64,000 nt of DNA, taken from NCBI GenBank assembly GCA_021772515.1, contig JAJFLU010000036.1, forward strand, positions 62,001-126,000. The letters are read 5' to 3'. The position numbers and the translations under genes were made by a program. Source of the stretch: Opitutales bacterium (lineage in GTDB: Bacteria > Verrucomicrobiota > Verrucomicrobiia > Opitutales > UBA2987). The notes under the pieces are model-generated. The model was given only the letters and a program-made list of their open reading frames with translations. It had not been told where the DNA came from and searched no databases. Below, piece after piece: positions 46,781 through 56,062 of this stretch (its first letter is position 1; each line of letters starts with the position of its first letter).

Positions 46781-47211
46781 ATGTGTGACGCAAAAAAGAG
46801 CAGTTTCAGGGTTCAGTTTAACCGCCGAATCAAGTTGGAGTTCCACGGTGTGAAGGTTACCAATGAGGCAGGATTGTTGCTCTACCGGGAACTCGATGAG
46901 GCATTCGGGCTGACTGCAATAGGAAGCAAAAATGTGGTGAAGGAGCGCGCGGGCAAAATATCCAGCTTGGCATAGCCACTCTGCTTTGGCAGTCTGTCTT
47001 CAATCGCCTGACCGGCTACAAAGACACGAACGATGCAGAGCTCCTGCGCTTTGATCCGCTCATAAGGCAAATTGTCGGGGTTGGTGCCGATTGGCAACCG
47101 GCGGCTTCGACCTTTGAAATGAGCCGCTTTGAAAAACAGTTGTTAGCCAAGCCTGAGAATCTGACCGCTCTGATGGGCATGAGCGGTCAATGGATCGGCC
47201 GGGTGATATAA
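46781..47211 (+). pseudogene. IS1380-family transposase, N-terminal remnant with a frameshift
   Basis: Residues read FHGVKVTNEAGLLLYRELDE from ATG 46781, then a frameshift near 46970 leads into a second frame beginning WQSVFNRLTGYKDTNDAELL. That frame continues with FDPLIRQIVG, PAASTFEMSRFEKQLL and MGMSGQWIGRVI to TAA at 47209-47211. This order matches the N-terminal part of IS1380 transposases; the catalytic DDE region is missing. It lies 50 nt beyond the dispersed repeat, marking an insertion hotspot. Confidence 0.85.
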
Positions 47212-47526
47212 CCGAGCAGAGCAATTGCGAATGGCCAACGATTCAGGGTGATTAAAACTATTTTCCGAAAAATAGGAATATTTTAGCTGTTGGTTACCCT
47301 TTCTAAAGAGATGGAATATTTCCCGCTGGTTTGATCGAACAAGGCGAATATCGAAATAATTTTTTTAAAACTGTCGAATTAATCGTTAAATAACGAAGAA
47401 TAAGATTGCCAATTCAAATTGAAAACAGGAAGTTGGATTGAAATATTACGAAAGTATCAACTTTCAGCGATTATGAATATCCAATTGGGAAATCTCGGTC
47501 TAATCAGTTAAAAAGAGGAAGTAAAT
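47212..47526 (+). other. AT-rich leader of the collagen-like protein gene
   Basis: About 315 nt with no gene. A hairpin CTATTTT/AAAATAG lies at 47258-47275. A strong ribosome-binding sequence, GAGGAAG, is a few bases before the ATG at 47527. The AT content is well above that of the gene it precedes. No clear promoter was chosen. Confidence 0.5.
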
Positions 47527-50004
47527 ATGAAGTTATTAATCCACGCAATAGTCGTGTCATTGTTGTCGTTGACGTTAGTTGGGTCACAAACATTGGCTGC
47601 AAAAAAAGAAAGCAACCTGTCCGAGGGGAAGGTAAATATCACTGAGGTTTCAGTGGATTTTGATCTCCTCGCCATGACGATTGTCGTGGAGGTTGACGCT
47701 AACGGCGAAGACCAGGATAAAGACAAGGATTCGGACTTTGGCCCTGAGCTTTTGAGTGTCACGCTCGGCGATGCGAACTTTATCGGCAGCGATATCACTG
47801 ACTTATGCACTGAGGATTTTATTTCAGTCCCGCAAACGATCACATGCGATTTCAGTGTCGAGGGGCTGCCGCCTGATGGCGATTTCCGACTAGTGGTATC
47901 GACGGGTAACGGTCAAAATCATAGGGACCAATACGACCTGACCATTGGAGCCGTGGGGGCACAGGGGCCGCAAGGCGAGCAGGGACCCACCGGTGCCGAT
48001 GGTGTAGATGGGCCTACCGGAGCCACAGGCCCGACGGGCCCGCAAGGAGATCAGGGAATAGCCGGGCCGACTGGCCCGCAGGGCGATCCCGGACTCAACG
48101 GCACCGACGGGGCGACCGGTCCTCAAGGATCCACCGGTCCACAGGGTATTGCAGGGGCAACCGGACCAACGGGACCCATAGGGCCGACGGGAGCTGATGG
48201 ACCAACAGGGCCTGCCGGGACCACCGGACCGCAGGGCATACCTGGACTCAATGGGGCCGACGGGGCGACCGGTCCGCAAGGATCCACTGGTCCGCAGGGC
48301 ATTACAGGGGCCACCGGACCAACGGGACCCATAGGGCCGACGGGAACTGATGGACCAACGGGGCCTGCCGGGACCACCGGACCGCAGGGCATACCTGGAG
48401 TGCAAGGCGCTGTTGGGCCGATCGGGCCGCAAGGAGATCAAGGTCCAACAGGTCCTTCGGGGGTGCTGAGCTTCCCGATCAACAACACGGCGGGAGGCAG
48501 CAATGCGTTGGGTAGCAATACGACTGGTAGCGATAACTCTGCCTTCGGTCAAGACACGCTAGCTGGAAATACCACGGGTAGCAGAAACACCGCCAGTGGG
48601 ACAACTGCGCTCTTCAACAACACCACTGGCGACCAAAACACCGCCAATGGGGTAAGTGCGCTCTTTAGCAACACCACGGGCAACGGTAACACCGCCAGTG
48701 GGGATCAAGCGCTCTTGAGCAACACCGAGGGAAGCCAAAACACCGCCAGCGGGATACAAGCGCTCGCCACCAACACCGCGGGTAGCAACAACACCGCCAG
48801 TGGGTCAACTGCGCTCTTCAGCAACACCACGGGCTCCGATAACACGGCCAGTGGAGAAAGTGCACTCTTTAGCAACACTACGGGCACTAGAAACACCGCA
48901 AGTGGGAAAGATGCGCTCTCCACCAACACCACGGGCTTCCAAAACACCGCCAGTGGGGTACAAGCTCTCTTTAGCAACATCACGGGCAACAGAAACACCG
49001 CCATTGGGGATCAAGCGCTTTTGGGCAACACCATAGGTAGCCAAAACACCGCCAGCGGGACACAAGCGCTGGGCGGCAACACCACGGGTAGCAACAACAC
49101 TGCAAATGGGGCAATTGCGCTCTTTAGTAACACCACGGGTTCCGATAACACCGCCAGTGGGGCAAGTGCACTCTTGAGCAACATTTCGGGCATCAGAAAC
49201 ACCGCCAGTGGGGCAGGTGCGCTCCAGAGCAACACCACGGGCATCCAAAACACTGCCAGTGGAGCAGGTGCGCTTAATCGCAACACCACGGGCAACGGTA
49301 ACACCGCCAGTGGGGATCAAGCGCTTTTGGGCAACACCATAGGCAGCCAAAACACCGCCAGCGGGATACAAGCGCTCTTCAGCAACGAAACGGGATCCAA
49401 CAACACTGCCAGTGGGGTAGCTGCGCTCCAGAGCAACACCACCGGATCCAATAATATCGCGCTCGGTTTCAATGCCGGAGGCAATGTTGCTACCGGTAAT
49501 GACAATATCTTTATCGGGAACCCGGGCGTTACAGGTGATACGAACATTATCCGGATCGGCGATCAGCATGCCGAGACTTTCATCGCGGGCATCCACGGTG
49601 TCAACTCAGGAGGAATCACCGTCTTTATCGACTCCGCAGGTCAGCTCGGAACGATCTCTTCATCAGGACGGTATAAGGAAGAGATCGAGGATATGGGCGA
49701 GAAAAGCAGCGGTCTCATGCAGCTTCGTCCGGTCACCTTTCGCTACACGGAGGCCTTTGCTAACGGTGCTCGCCCAGTGCAGCCCGGCCTGATCGCCGAA
49801 GAGGTGGCCGAGGTTTTTCCCGGCCTTGTGGTGCATAACAGCGAGGGCGACGTCGAAACCGTTCAGTATTATAAGCTGATTCCCATGCTCCTGAATGAAC
49901 TCCAAAAGCAGGAACAACAGATTGAAAAGCAGCAGACGCTGATTAAGGATATCATGGAACGGCTGACGCGTCAGGAGGGCTTGGACGCGGCTGGAAATCT
50001 TTGA
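47527..50004 (+). CDS. Exported collagen-like stalk protein with 17-residue repeats and S74 chaperone domain
   Basis: 825 residues. Residues 1-25 are a signal peptide ([17 protein letters not shown] to QTLA). Residues 26-143 form an acidic domain. Residues 144-312 are about 56 Gly-X-Y triplets ([10 protein letters not shown] type), a collagen-like trimeric stalk. Residues about 320-645 are roughly 19 copies of a 17-residue unit of the form [17 protein letters not shown], resembling YadA-type head repeats. Residues about 700-815 are a peptidase S74 domain: SSGRYKEEI with the Ser712-Lys717 pair, [17 protein letters not shown] and [14 protein letters not shown], then a coiled coil. S74 domains help trimeric fibres fold and then cut themselves off. 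A phage-like tail fibre fold on a bacterial exported protein is the likely picture; the partner or ligand is unknown. Confidence 0.92.
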   Translation: MKLLIHAIVVSLLSLTLVGSQTLAAKKESNLSEGKVNITEVSVDFDLLAMTIVVEVDANGEDQDKDKDSDFGPELLSVTLGDANFIGSDITDLCTEDFISVPQTITCDFSVEGLPPDGDFRLVVSTGNGQNHRDQYDLTIGAVGAQGPQGEQGPTGADGVDGPTGATGPTGPQGDQGIAGPTGPQGDPGLNGTDGATGPQGSTGPQGIAGATGPTGPIGPTGADGPTGPAGTTGPQGIPGLNGADGATGPQGSTGPQGITGATGPTGPIGPTGTDGPTGPAGTTGPQGIPGVQGAVGPIGPQGDQGPTGPSGVLSFPINNTAGGSNALGSNTTGSDNSAFGQDTLAGNTTGSRNTASGTTALFNNTTGDQNTANGVSALFSNTTGNGNTASGDQALLSNTEGSQNTASGIQALATNTAGSNNTASGSTALFSNTTGSDNTASGESALFSNTTGTRNTASGKDALSTNTTGFQNTASGVQALFSNITGNRNTAIGDQALLGNTIGSQNTASGTQALGGNTTGSNNTANGAIALFSNTTGSDNTASGASALLSNISGIRNTASGAGALQSNTTGIQNTASGAGALNRNTTGNGNTASGDQALLGNTIGSQNTASGIQALFSNETGSNNTASGVAALQSNTTGSNNIALGFNAGGNVATGNDNIFIGNPGVTGDTNIIRIGDQHAETFIAGIHGVNSGGITVFIDSAGQLGTISSSGRYKEEIEDMGEKSSGLMQLRPVTFRYTEAFANGARPVQPGLIAEEVAEVFPGLVVHNSEGDVETVQYYKLIPMLLNELQKQEQQIEKQQTLIKDIMERLTRQEGLDAAGNL
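47956..48462 (+). repeat. Collagen Gly-X-Y repeat with a 153-bp internal duplication
   Basis: Every third residue is Gly for about 56 triplets, with Pro-Thr, Pro-Gln and Ala-Asp common in X-Y. A 51-residue block beginning [13 protein letters not shown] recurs as [13 protein letters not shown], separated by one unit and differing at only a few residues. This indicates a recent in-frame duplication. Confidence 0.85.
48487..49460 (+). repeat. About 19 tandem 17-residue (51-bp) repeats with nested higher-order units
   Basis: The unit is like [17 protein letters not shown]. Variant residues recur as an ordered series (GNGN, GSQN, GSNN, GSDN) at three places, so blocks of several units have been duplicated together. 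The nucleotide copies are similar enough for recombination to change the number. Confidence 0.85.
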
Positions 50005-50653
50005 TCCCGTTTAAGCCTAATAGTTCGGATTGAGTACTTTCAGCTTGGTTACACCCAAAAATCCCCTCGATTCCGGCAAATGCAACTCTCCGCAAAGATT
50101 CTCCCGCGCCGCACGCCGCCTTGCTGAAAACACTCTGGGCCTGCCGTAAAGTGGAATTGAGGGAATAGTTATGCCGTAAATCCCCTGCAAATAAATTTCG
50201 CAGATCTGCCCCAGCGACGGATAGGTGTTGCGCCCTAATGCGGGAGCTTGGCCTATCCCTTGTCCGATCTCGTGTAATAAAATCAGCCACGCTTGATCCC
50301 TAGCTTCACGCTCCTGGAAATTTCCAGTGGACCTTCGAATCTCTCTCTACTGTCGGTCCGAAAGCGCACATGGAAAACACCATTCTTGCCGTGTCGGAAA
50401 ACATTCAAATTTCTCTTGGATCGAATCACTCGAAAATCAAAAATATTTTATTATTGCCATTCCTTGAGGTATGCATTTGAACATGAAAATTAAAGCCGCT
50501 GACTAAAAATCAATCGTCTATTTATCCCGTTTTTTATCCCAAAATTTTTAACACACCCAAGCCTTTAAGGCACACTTTTATGGATAAATATGCAAGAAAG
50601 GCGTTCCGCAATCCGCTTAAATAAAGGGCAGTTACTTTATTTTACCCAAACAA
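50005..50653. other. Gene-poor region with a possible decayed leftward coding remnant
   Basis: Between the surface protein and tRNA-Lys no convincing gene is seen. On the minus strand, two adjoining frames read plausibly: VFRHGKNGVFHVRFRTDS (about 50411-50358) and, in another frame, WLILLHEIGQGIG continuing to a TAG near 50022. The break between them suggests a frameshifted remnant, but I recognise no family. Rightward short frames are unconvincing. Confidence 0.35.
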
Positions 50654-50729
50654 GCCTCCGTAGCTCAGTTGGCAGAGCAGGTGACTCTTAATCACTTGGT
50701 CGAAGGTTCGAGTCCTTCCGGGGGTACCA
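50654..50729 (+). tRNA. tRNA-Lys(CUU)
   Basis: A complete cloverleaf of 76 nt. The acceptor is GCCTCCG/CGGGGGT with wobbles, discriminator A and encoded CCA. The D arm is GCTCAGTTGGCAGAGC, the anticodon stem GGTGA/TCACT closes loop CTCTTAA (anticodon CUU), and the T arm is GGTTCGAGTCC. It lies 94 nt left of attL. Confidence 0.95.
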
Positions 50730-50822
50730 AATTGATTTCCCTGAGCCCGACCCCAACAAATTAAGGGTTCAAAAGCATCAGGATTTCCAAAAAAACCCCA
50801 CCGAAATCTAAAAACACACAAC

Positions 50823-50878
<56 letters not shown>

Positions 50879-50999
50879 ACTGACTTTTGTTTTGACTTGT
50901 TCTAATAAATTCTGTAAAGTCCTGACATAATATGCTTTGAATCAGTATATAACGAAATTTATTGTTGAAATATTAAAACGAATTAGAACAGGAGTAGTT

Positions 51000-52385
51000 A
51001 TGAAAAATGGCACATTAGTGGAACATTTCAATCAAAATTCAGCACTTTCAAAAAATGATCCACGTTTTTGGGAATCGAGGGTGGTCCGACGCTCTGGAAG
51101 CCTCTTTAGCGTAAGGATTGGACACCTAAAGAGGAGGGATTGGTTCAACACCGGGGAGACCCGAAAATATCAAGCCGCATTGAAGGCTAGGGAAATTTAT
51201 TTCTACCTCCGCTCAAATGGCTGGGATAAAGCCCTCGCCAAATATAAGCAGAAAGGCGAACCAAGGATGAGAGAACCTACCTTGGGGGAGTTTTTTGAAG
51301 CAATTCGCAACCATAGCACCCGGAACGAAAACACTTTGAATATATATTTCAGTAAATTTTGCACCTTGGCAGCAGAAATTAATGGAATACATAAAACGAG
51401 GAATATGGCCTACTCAAAGGGCAAAGCTTACAAAAAGTGGCTTTCACAAGTCGAATCAATAAAACTTTCACGATTGACGGCTCCCAGGGTTCAGCTATGG
51501 AAAAAAGCACGATTGGGAAAGGCGTCAACGCCCGAAGAAAAGGCCAGAACACGCCGGACGATCAATTCAATTCTGCGGAATGCCAAAAGTCTTTTTGGAC
51601 AGGGTATTCTTGACGAAATCAGAGGCTCCGGTATTACCCTGCCGAATCCACTGCCACTATCTGATATTCAATTGGAACGGGTAAGTAAAATCAGGTATCG
51701 AAGCAATGTTGCTCCACGGGGAGGGATAGATTGGCTTATGACATCTGCGAAAAATGAACTCCGTCCTGAGATTCCAAAAATTAATCCTGCCAAACTTCGG
51801 GAAAGTAAAAAGGCAATAGCCGATGCCAAATCAAAGCATGAACAATTCAAAATATTAATTCTTGCTCTCGGTGGTGGGTTGAGGAGAAATGAAATCGATA
51901 CCCTTACCTGGAGTCAGGTAGATTTTACCAATTGCACAATTCGAGTGGAAACCACCGCCTATACAGATGTGAAGACGGAGAGTTCGGAGGATGCCGTAGA
52001 TATTCATCCGACTGTAATCGACTTTCTCCGCAATTATTTATCGGGATGCAAAGATATTTTCGTAATTAATAGTGATGTGGAACCAAAGCTCAATTCTTCC
52101 AGTTACCATCATTATCGATGCTATCGCCATTTTCGCAAACTTACCGCATGGCTAAGGGCGAAAGGAATCAGCGACCAGAAACCATTACATGCACTTCGCA
52201 AAGAATTCGGTAGCGAAATCCTTCGTAAAGGGGGGATTTTTATGGCATCCGCCCAGCTTCGCCACAGCGACATACGAATGACACGAGATGCGTATAGCTA
52301 CAAAAAACAGCGAGTGACCGTGAATCTTGGGGATGCCCTAAAAGATAATAAACTCACGTTATTGGAGGGTGGTATCAATGGGTAG
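51000..52385 (+). CDS. Tyrosine recombinase/integrase of the island
   Basis: 461 residues from ATG at 51000, chosen because AGGAG at 50990-50994 is well placed; a longer frame from 50937 lacks this. The N-terminal part resembles an arm/core-binding domain (VRIGHLKRRDWFNTGE through AKYKQKGEP). The catalytic domain shows Arg295 (GGGLRRNEID), His397 and Arg400 (LHALRKEFGS), His422 (LRHSDIRMTRD) and Tyr432, so the R-H-R-H-Y set is complete. It catalyses strand exchange between element and tRNA-Phe attachment sites. A possible promoter (TTGACT, 17 nt, TAAAGT) lies between attL and the gene. Its 3' end overlaps the next gene by 8 nt. Confidence 0.93.
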   Translation: MKNGTLVEHFNQNSALSKNDPRFWESRVVRRSGSLFSVRIGHLKRRDWFNTGETRKYQAALKAREIYFYLRSNGWDKALAKYKQKGEPRMREPTLGEFFEAIRNHSTRNENTLNIYFSKFCTLAAEINGIHKTRNMAYSKGKAYKKWLSQVESIKLSRLTAPRVQLWKKARLGKASTPEEKARTRRTINSILRNAKSLFGQGILDEIRGSGITLPNPLPLSDIQLERVSKIRYRSNVAPRGGIDWLMTSAKNELRPEIPKINPAKLRESKKAIADAKSKHEQFKILILALGGGLRRNEIDTLTWSQVDFTNCTIRVETTAYTDVKTESSEDAVDIHPTVIDFLRNYLSGCKDIFVINSDVEPKLNSSSYHHYRCYRHFRKLTAWLRAKGISDQKPLHALRKEFGSEILRKGGIFMASAQLRHSDIRMTRDAYSYKKQRVTVNLGDALKDNKLTLLEGGING

Positions 52386-52869
52386 GAAGAAAAAGAAATT
52401 TCTAAGTTCTTTTGGCCTTCATTCCTATACTGACCCGAAATTAATGAAGGTTCTTGAATCATGGCCAGATATTGATCCTACAATTTCTCAACAAATTACA
52501 CTTACTGCAGTTGCCTGGAATCCTAAGATTTTGGCCAGCAAAGAAGACAAATATGGAGATAAAGAGGTGTTTGAACTACTTATTGCAGAACATATAGATT
52601 TTGTATTAGATGCTTTAATACAATTAAGAAAAAGTCTCGACCCTGAAAAGATGAGTATGCGAGATTTGGTCACTCTTTACCTCCGAACACACCCAGAAAG
52701 CTGTGGAATGATAGACGGTGAGATTGTCTGGGAATTGCAAAAGAATTATGGGAAGTATGGCATTACATTTACACCCGATACGGTGAAGAAACAGCGACAA
52801 TACCTCGCTAACTCAGATAAAGAAGTTATGATGAAAGCACTTGAAGAGGCTAAGGGATTTAGAGGCTGA
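52378..52869 (+). CDS. Hypothetical small island protein downstream of integrase
   Basis: A 163-residue unknown. ATG at 52378 with GGAGG at 52364-52368; it overlaps the integrase end by 8 nt, so it is coupled to it. It starts basic (GRKKKKFLSS). LYLRTHPESCGMIDGEIVWELQKNYGKYGITFTP and a helical tail DTVKKQRQYLANSDKEVMMKALEEA suggest an all-helical soluble protein. No known family was recognised; a recombination directionality or DNA-binding role is possible from position only. Confidence 0.7.
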   Translation: MGRKKKKFLSSFGLHSYTDPKLMKVLESWPDIDPTISQQITLTAVAWNPKILASKEDKYGDKEVFELLIAEHIDFVLDALIQLRKSLDPEKMSMRDLVTLYLRTHPESCGMIDGEIVWELQKNYGKYGITFTPDTVKKQRQYLANSDKEVMMKALEEAKGFRG

Positions 52870-52963
52870 TGTAGAAGGTTACATATAAGGGAATGGTAAC
52901 ACCTTTTTTTTCCCCTTGATAAGTTCGACTTCATAATAATTCCTTGTTCTAACTTGGGGTCTT

Positions 52964-53176
52964 ATGATGGAACCCTTACAAACCAAAACTTGTGCTGGAT
53001 TAGCAGCTCGTAAAGACGCAGCAAGGTATTTCGGAGTTTCCACCGAAACCATAAAACGCTGGGGCAAAAACCCAGAAATACCGCTTCAGGAAATTGTAAT
53101 TAATTGCCGAGTTGTGCGTTACAACTGGCAAGAAATATACGCACTTGCTGAACAGAGTGTATCATGCAGGAATTAA
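52964..53176 (+). CDS. AlpA/MerR-type helix-turn-helix protein (excisionase-like)
   Basis: 70 residues. RKDAARYFGVSTETIKRWGKN is a winged-helix HTH typical of AlpA/phage excisionase-like regulators, followed by VVRYNWQEIYALAEQ, the wing and closing helix. Such proteins activate integrase or direct excision in P4-like elements. It overlaps the primase gene by 13 nt. ATG 52964 or 52967 can serve as the start. Identification is by motif and context. Confidence 0.8.
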   Translation: MMEPLQTKTCAGLAARKDAARYFGVSTETIKRWGKNPEIPLQEIVINCRVVRYNWQEIYALAEQSVSCRN

Positions 53177-55515
53177 CAATTACGACTAATTCCGAAGCCG
53201 AGAATGTATTACGTCAGGCGATGCGAGAGGCTGGGATTGTTACCAGTTATCCAATCATTTCCGATGGGCAATTACATCGGTTTCACATAGAAGGTGACAA
53301 ACAGGGATCGGAAAACGGTTGGTATGTTCTTTTCGATGACGAAGTTCCAGCCGGGGCTTTCGGCTGTTGGAAAAGGAATATCCACGAAAAATGGTGTTCT
53401 ATAAAGAAGAAATTGCTTTCACCAAAAAAGCGCGACCGCGTAAATAAGCAGTTTCAAGAAACAAAAATATTGCGGGATAAGGAGCAGGCCAAGGTCCACG
53501 CAGAGGCACAAAAGCGAGCCGGGGAAATATGGAATAACGCTTCAGAAATTCAAAACCATCTCTACCTCGAAAATAAGGGCGTGAAGGCATACGGTATCCG
53601 TGAAAATCGAGATTCTTTAATTGTCCCGGTGCAAAATTCTGCGGGTAATCTTTCGAGCCTTCAATTCATCATACCGGATGGAACAAAAAAATTCCTTTGC
53701 GGTGGCAAAAAGAAGGGTTGTTTCCACTTGATAGGCATGCCTGACAGAATCCTTTACATTACCGAGGGATATGCTACCGGCGCAAGCATCCATGAAGCCA
53801 CCGGCGAGGCCGTGGCAGTGGCGTTTGATATTGGAAACCTAAAGCCGGTAGCGGAAAGCCTAAAGCAGAAATACCAAGACGTTTCCATTGTGGTTGCCTC
53901 CGATAATGATGCCCATACCAAAGGCAATCCAGGCTTAACCAAAGCCAAGGAAGCGGCCCTGTCCGTTGGGGGGAAAGTGGCGGTCCCGGTTTTCGATGAT
54001 ACCATTGGAAACCCTACCGATTTCAACGATTTATGGCGACTTGGGGGCAATAAAAAGGTGAAGGAATTTCTTGATAAGGCATACAAACCCAAACCTTCCC
54101 TAGAAACAATAAATGCCAAAATCGCTGAGTTGGCGAAACTCGACCTTGTTGAGTATGAACTTCAACGGAAGCCGACGGCAGTGCAACTAGGATTGCGAGA
54201 CTCGATACTAGATAAAGAGGTAGAAAAACTCAGGCCAAAGAGTGATAACACCAAACCGGAAAGCGGCAGAAAATTAGTTTTTGAGGAGGTGGAACCGTGG
54301 CCCGAGCCGGTTAATGGCGATATTCTTCTTTCCAATCTAGTCAGTTCCATTCTTCGGCACGCTATTCTTCCTAATGGTGGAGAGTATGTGATTCCTCTGT
54401 GGGCGATCTGCACGTATTTACACGAAGCTTTCGATATTTTTCCTAAACTGGCAATCACATCACCATTGATGCGGTGCGGAAAAACCACTGTTCTTGAGTG
54501 GTTGCAGAATGTGGTTTGTAAGCCATTACCAACGTCAAATATCACAACTGCTGCTTTATTTCGATCAATAGAGCTTTGGAAGCCTACCCTTATCATTGAT
54601 GAGGCGGACACTTTCATAAAAAAGGGTGACGAAATTCAGGGCATCATTAACAGTGGGCACAGAAAGAGTTCAGCTTTTGTTATCCGAACGGTGGGCGATG
54701 AACACGAGCCGCGCAAGTTTAGCACCTTTGCCCCCCAAGTAATCGCTCTGATTGGCAAAATGAAAAATACCTTGGCTGATCGGTCTATCAAAATCCCTAT
54801 GGTGCGCAAGTTAACCGGTGATCGGGTAAAAAGGATGCGTGGCACCGAGGCTGAATTTCTGGAATTTAGGCGCAAACTTACCAGATGGACACAAGACCTT
54901 GACATGGAAGTTTTAAGAACTATCGAGCCGGAAATTCCAGAAGAATTGAATGACCGAGCTAGGGACAATAGTGAGCCACTTCTGGCAATTGCAGAGATAA
55001 TCGGTGGGGATTGGCCCCAAAAAACAAAAGAAGCAATACGAGTTCTAACAAGAGATGAAGCTGAGGATGATTCCTGGGGCGTAGACCTACTAAAGGACAT
55101 TAAGGACATATTTGAAGAAAGGGGAACGGATCGTATTTTTACCAAAGACCTGATCGAAACCCTCAAAGATATAGAAGAACGCCCCTGGTCCGACTTTCGT
55201 AAGGGCAAACCAATTTCTGTGCGTCAGTTGGCAAGCTTATTGCGCCCATTTGGAATTTTATCGCAGACCCTGCGAATCGGCGACCAAAATTTAAAGGGAT
55301 ACAAAAAAACCAGCTATTTAGATGCCTTCCGCAGATATATCCCTAATGGAGCCGTTACAACGTCACATCGCACTAATGAAGCGGATTTAAGCCCATCTGG
55401 AAACGTCACAACCAAACCAAATGTGACGGCTGAAAATCGGCCTCAAGCCGGTATTGATGCGGGTTGTGACGTTGTGACGGCTAAAAACCAGGAATTATGG
55501 GAAAAGGCTATATGA
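53164..55515 (+). CDS. TOPRIM-domain primase fused to a DUF3631-type ATPase (replication protein)
   Basis: 783 residues. The N-terminal part has LHRFHIEGDKQGSENGW and a Toprim domain with YITEGYATGASIHEA (Glu201) and VASDNDAHTKG (Asp247, Asp249). The central to C-terminal part carries a P-loop-like SPLMRCGKTT (434-442), Walker B LIIDEAD (Asp479) and APQVIALIGKM with LADRSIKIPM, the order seen in DUF3631/D5-like helicases. This primase-helicase layout is typical of phage satellites and P4-like islands, where it starts element replication. The zinc-finger of some primases is not evident. Its TGA overlaps the next ATG (ATGA). Confidence 0.88.
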   Translation: MQELTITTNSEAENVLRQAMREAGIVTSYPIISDGQLHRFHIEGDKQGSENGWYVLFDDEVPAGAFGCWKRNIHEKWCSIKKKLLSPKKRDRVNKQFQETKILRDKEQAKVHAEAQKRAGEIWNNASEIQNHLYLENKGVKAYGIRENRDSLIVPVQNSAGNLSSLQFIIPDGTKKFLCGGKKKGCFHLIGMPDRILYITEGYATGASIHEATGEAVAVAFDIGNLKPVAESLKQKYQDVSIVVASDNDAHTKGNPGLTKAKEAALSVGGKVAVPVFDDTIGNPTDFNDLWRLGGNKKVKEFLDKAYKPKPSLETINAKIAELAKLDLVEYELQRKPTAVQLGLRDSILDKEVEKLRPKSDNTKPESGRKLVFEEVEPWPEPVNGDILLSNLVSSILRHAILPNGGEYVIPLWAICTYLHEAFDIFPKLAITSPLMRCGKTTVLEWLQNVVCKPLPTSNITTAALFRSIELWKPTLIIDEADTFIKKGDEIQGIINSGHRKSSAFVIRTVGDEHEPRKFSTFAPQVIALIGKMKNTLADRSIKIPMVRKLTGDRVKRMRGTEAEFLEFRRKLTRWTQDLDMEVLRTIEPEIPEELNDRARDNSEPLLAIAEIIGGDWPQKTKEAIRVLTRDEAEDDSWGVDLLKDIKDIFEERGTDRIFTKDLIETLKDIEERPWSDFRKGKPISVRQLASLLRPFGILSQTLRIGDQNLKGYKKTSYLDAFRRYIPNGAVTTSHRTNEADLSPSGNVTTKPNVTAENRPQAGIDAGCDVVTAKNQELWEKAI

Positions 55516-55958
55516 AACCCAAAAATCTCATTGAGGAAGTCCTGTCCACTGGGGCGAGCCTGGAAGTAAACGGCAGCAAATTGGTAGTTAAAAGACAGGA
55601 AGGTCCGCTGGCCGATTTCCTTCTTGAGGAATTGCGCCGCCATAAAGCAGAGGTTATTTCGGCATTAAATGAAGAGGAAGCCGGGCAAGCCATTGATGCT
55701 GGCCAATACCCCGACATCATACCAGGAGAAGAAGGCTATCCCTACAACTTGGTTGGTGAGAGGGTGTCCTTCCTTCTCACGGGCTCTGTCGAGCTATGTT
55801 TGGCCACCAAGGGCACGGTCTTTGCTCAGGGAACCATTCTCAGCCAGAGATGGCTTGGATACACAAGGAAAGGCAGAATTCCCGAATATGAACTGCAAAT
55901 CAAAACCGATAATGGCAAGGTCCACACCCGCCGTCTTGTCGAAGGCTATGTTTCGTAA
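55512..55958 (+). CDS. Small TubC_N-like protein coupled to the primase
   Basis: 148 residues from ATG 55512, in an ATGA overlap with the primase stop and AAAAGG upstream; an upstream ATG at 55497 is less likely. The N-terminus (LIEEVLSTGASLEVNGSKLVVK then LLEELRRHKAEVISAL) matches the short TubC_N docking-type helical module often found next to mobile primases. The C-terminal 80 residues (GERVSFLLTG through TRRLVEGYV) are beta-rich and unknown. It probably assists replication; no enzyme motif is seen. Confidence 0.72.
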   Translation: MKPKNLIEEVLSTGASLEVNGSKLVVKRQEGPLADFLLEELRRHKAEVISALNEEEAGQAIDAGQYPDIIPGEEGYPYNLVGERVSFLLTGSVELCLATKGTVFAQGTILSQRWLGYTRKGRIPEYELQIKTDNGKVHTRRLVEGYVS

Positions 55959-55996
55959 TATAAACCGATCTGATCTGAACAGGAAATTATCAAAAA

Positions 55997-56056
55997 ATGA
56001 CCAAATTTGCTAAAGGAAAATCTGGAAACCCCAATTCCAACTGTGAGCCCAGGTGA
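55997..56056 (+). CDS. 19-residue ORF with a KGKSGNP motif
   Basis: ATG at 55997 encodes MTKFAKGKSGNPNSNCEPR then TGA at 56054-56056. FxKGxSGNP is the opening motif of DUF5681 proteins, which usually continue into a terminase-like helical domain. Here the frame stops at once and a different HTH gene starts 7 nt later. It may be a leader peptide or the stub of a truncated gene. Confidence 0.35.
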   Translation: MTKFAKGKSGNPNSNCEPR

Positions 56057-56062
56057 TGCCAG

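Noticed and set aside
47890-48552. Minus-strand frames rich in Gly-Pro or Arg opposite the collagen region (also 48805-49596)
   Set aside because: They are the complement of GC-rich collagen and 17-mer codons.
48487-49460. Regular short repeats that could suggest a CRISPR array
   Set aside because: The 51-bp unit is in frame throughout, without separate unique spacers, and codes for a conserved protein repeat. No cas genes are near.
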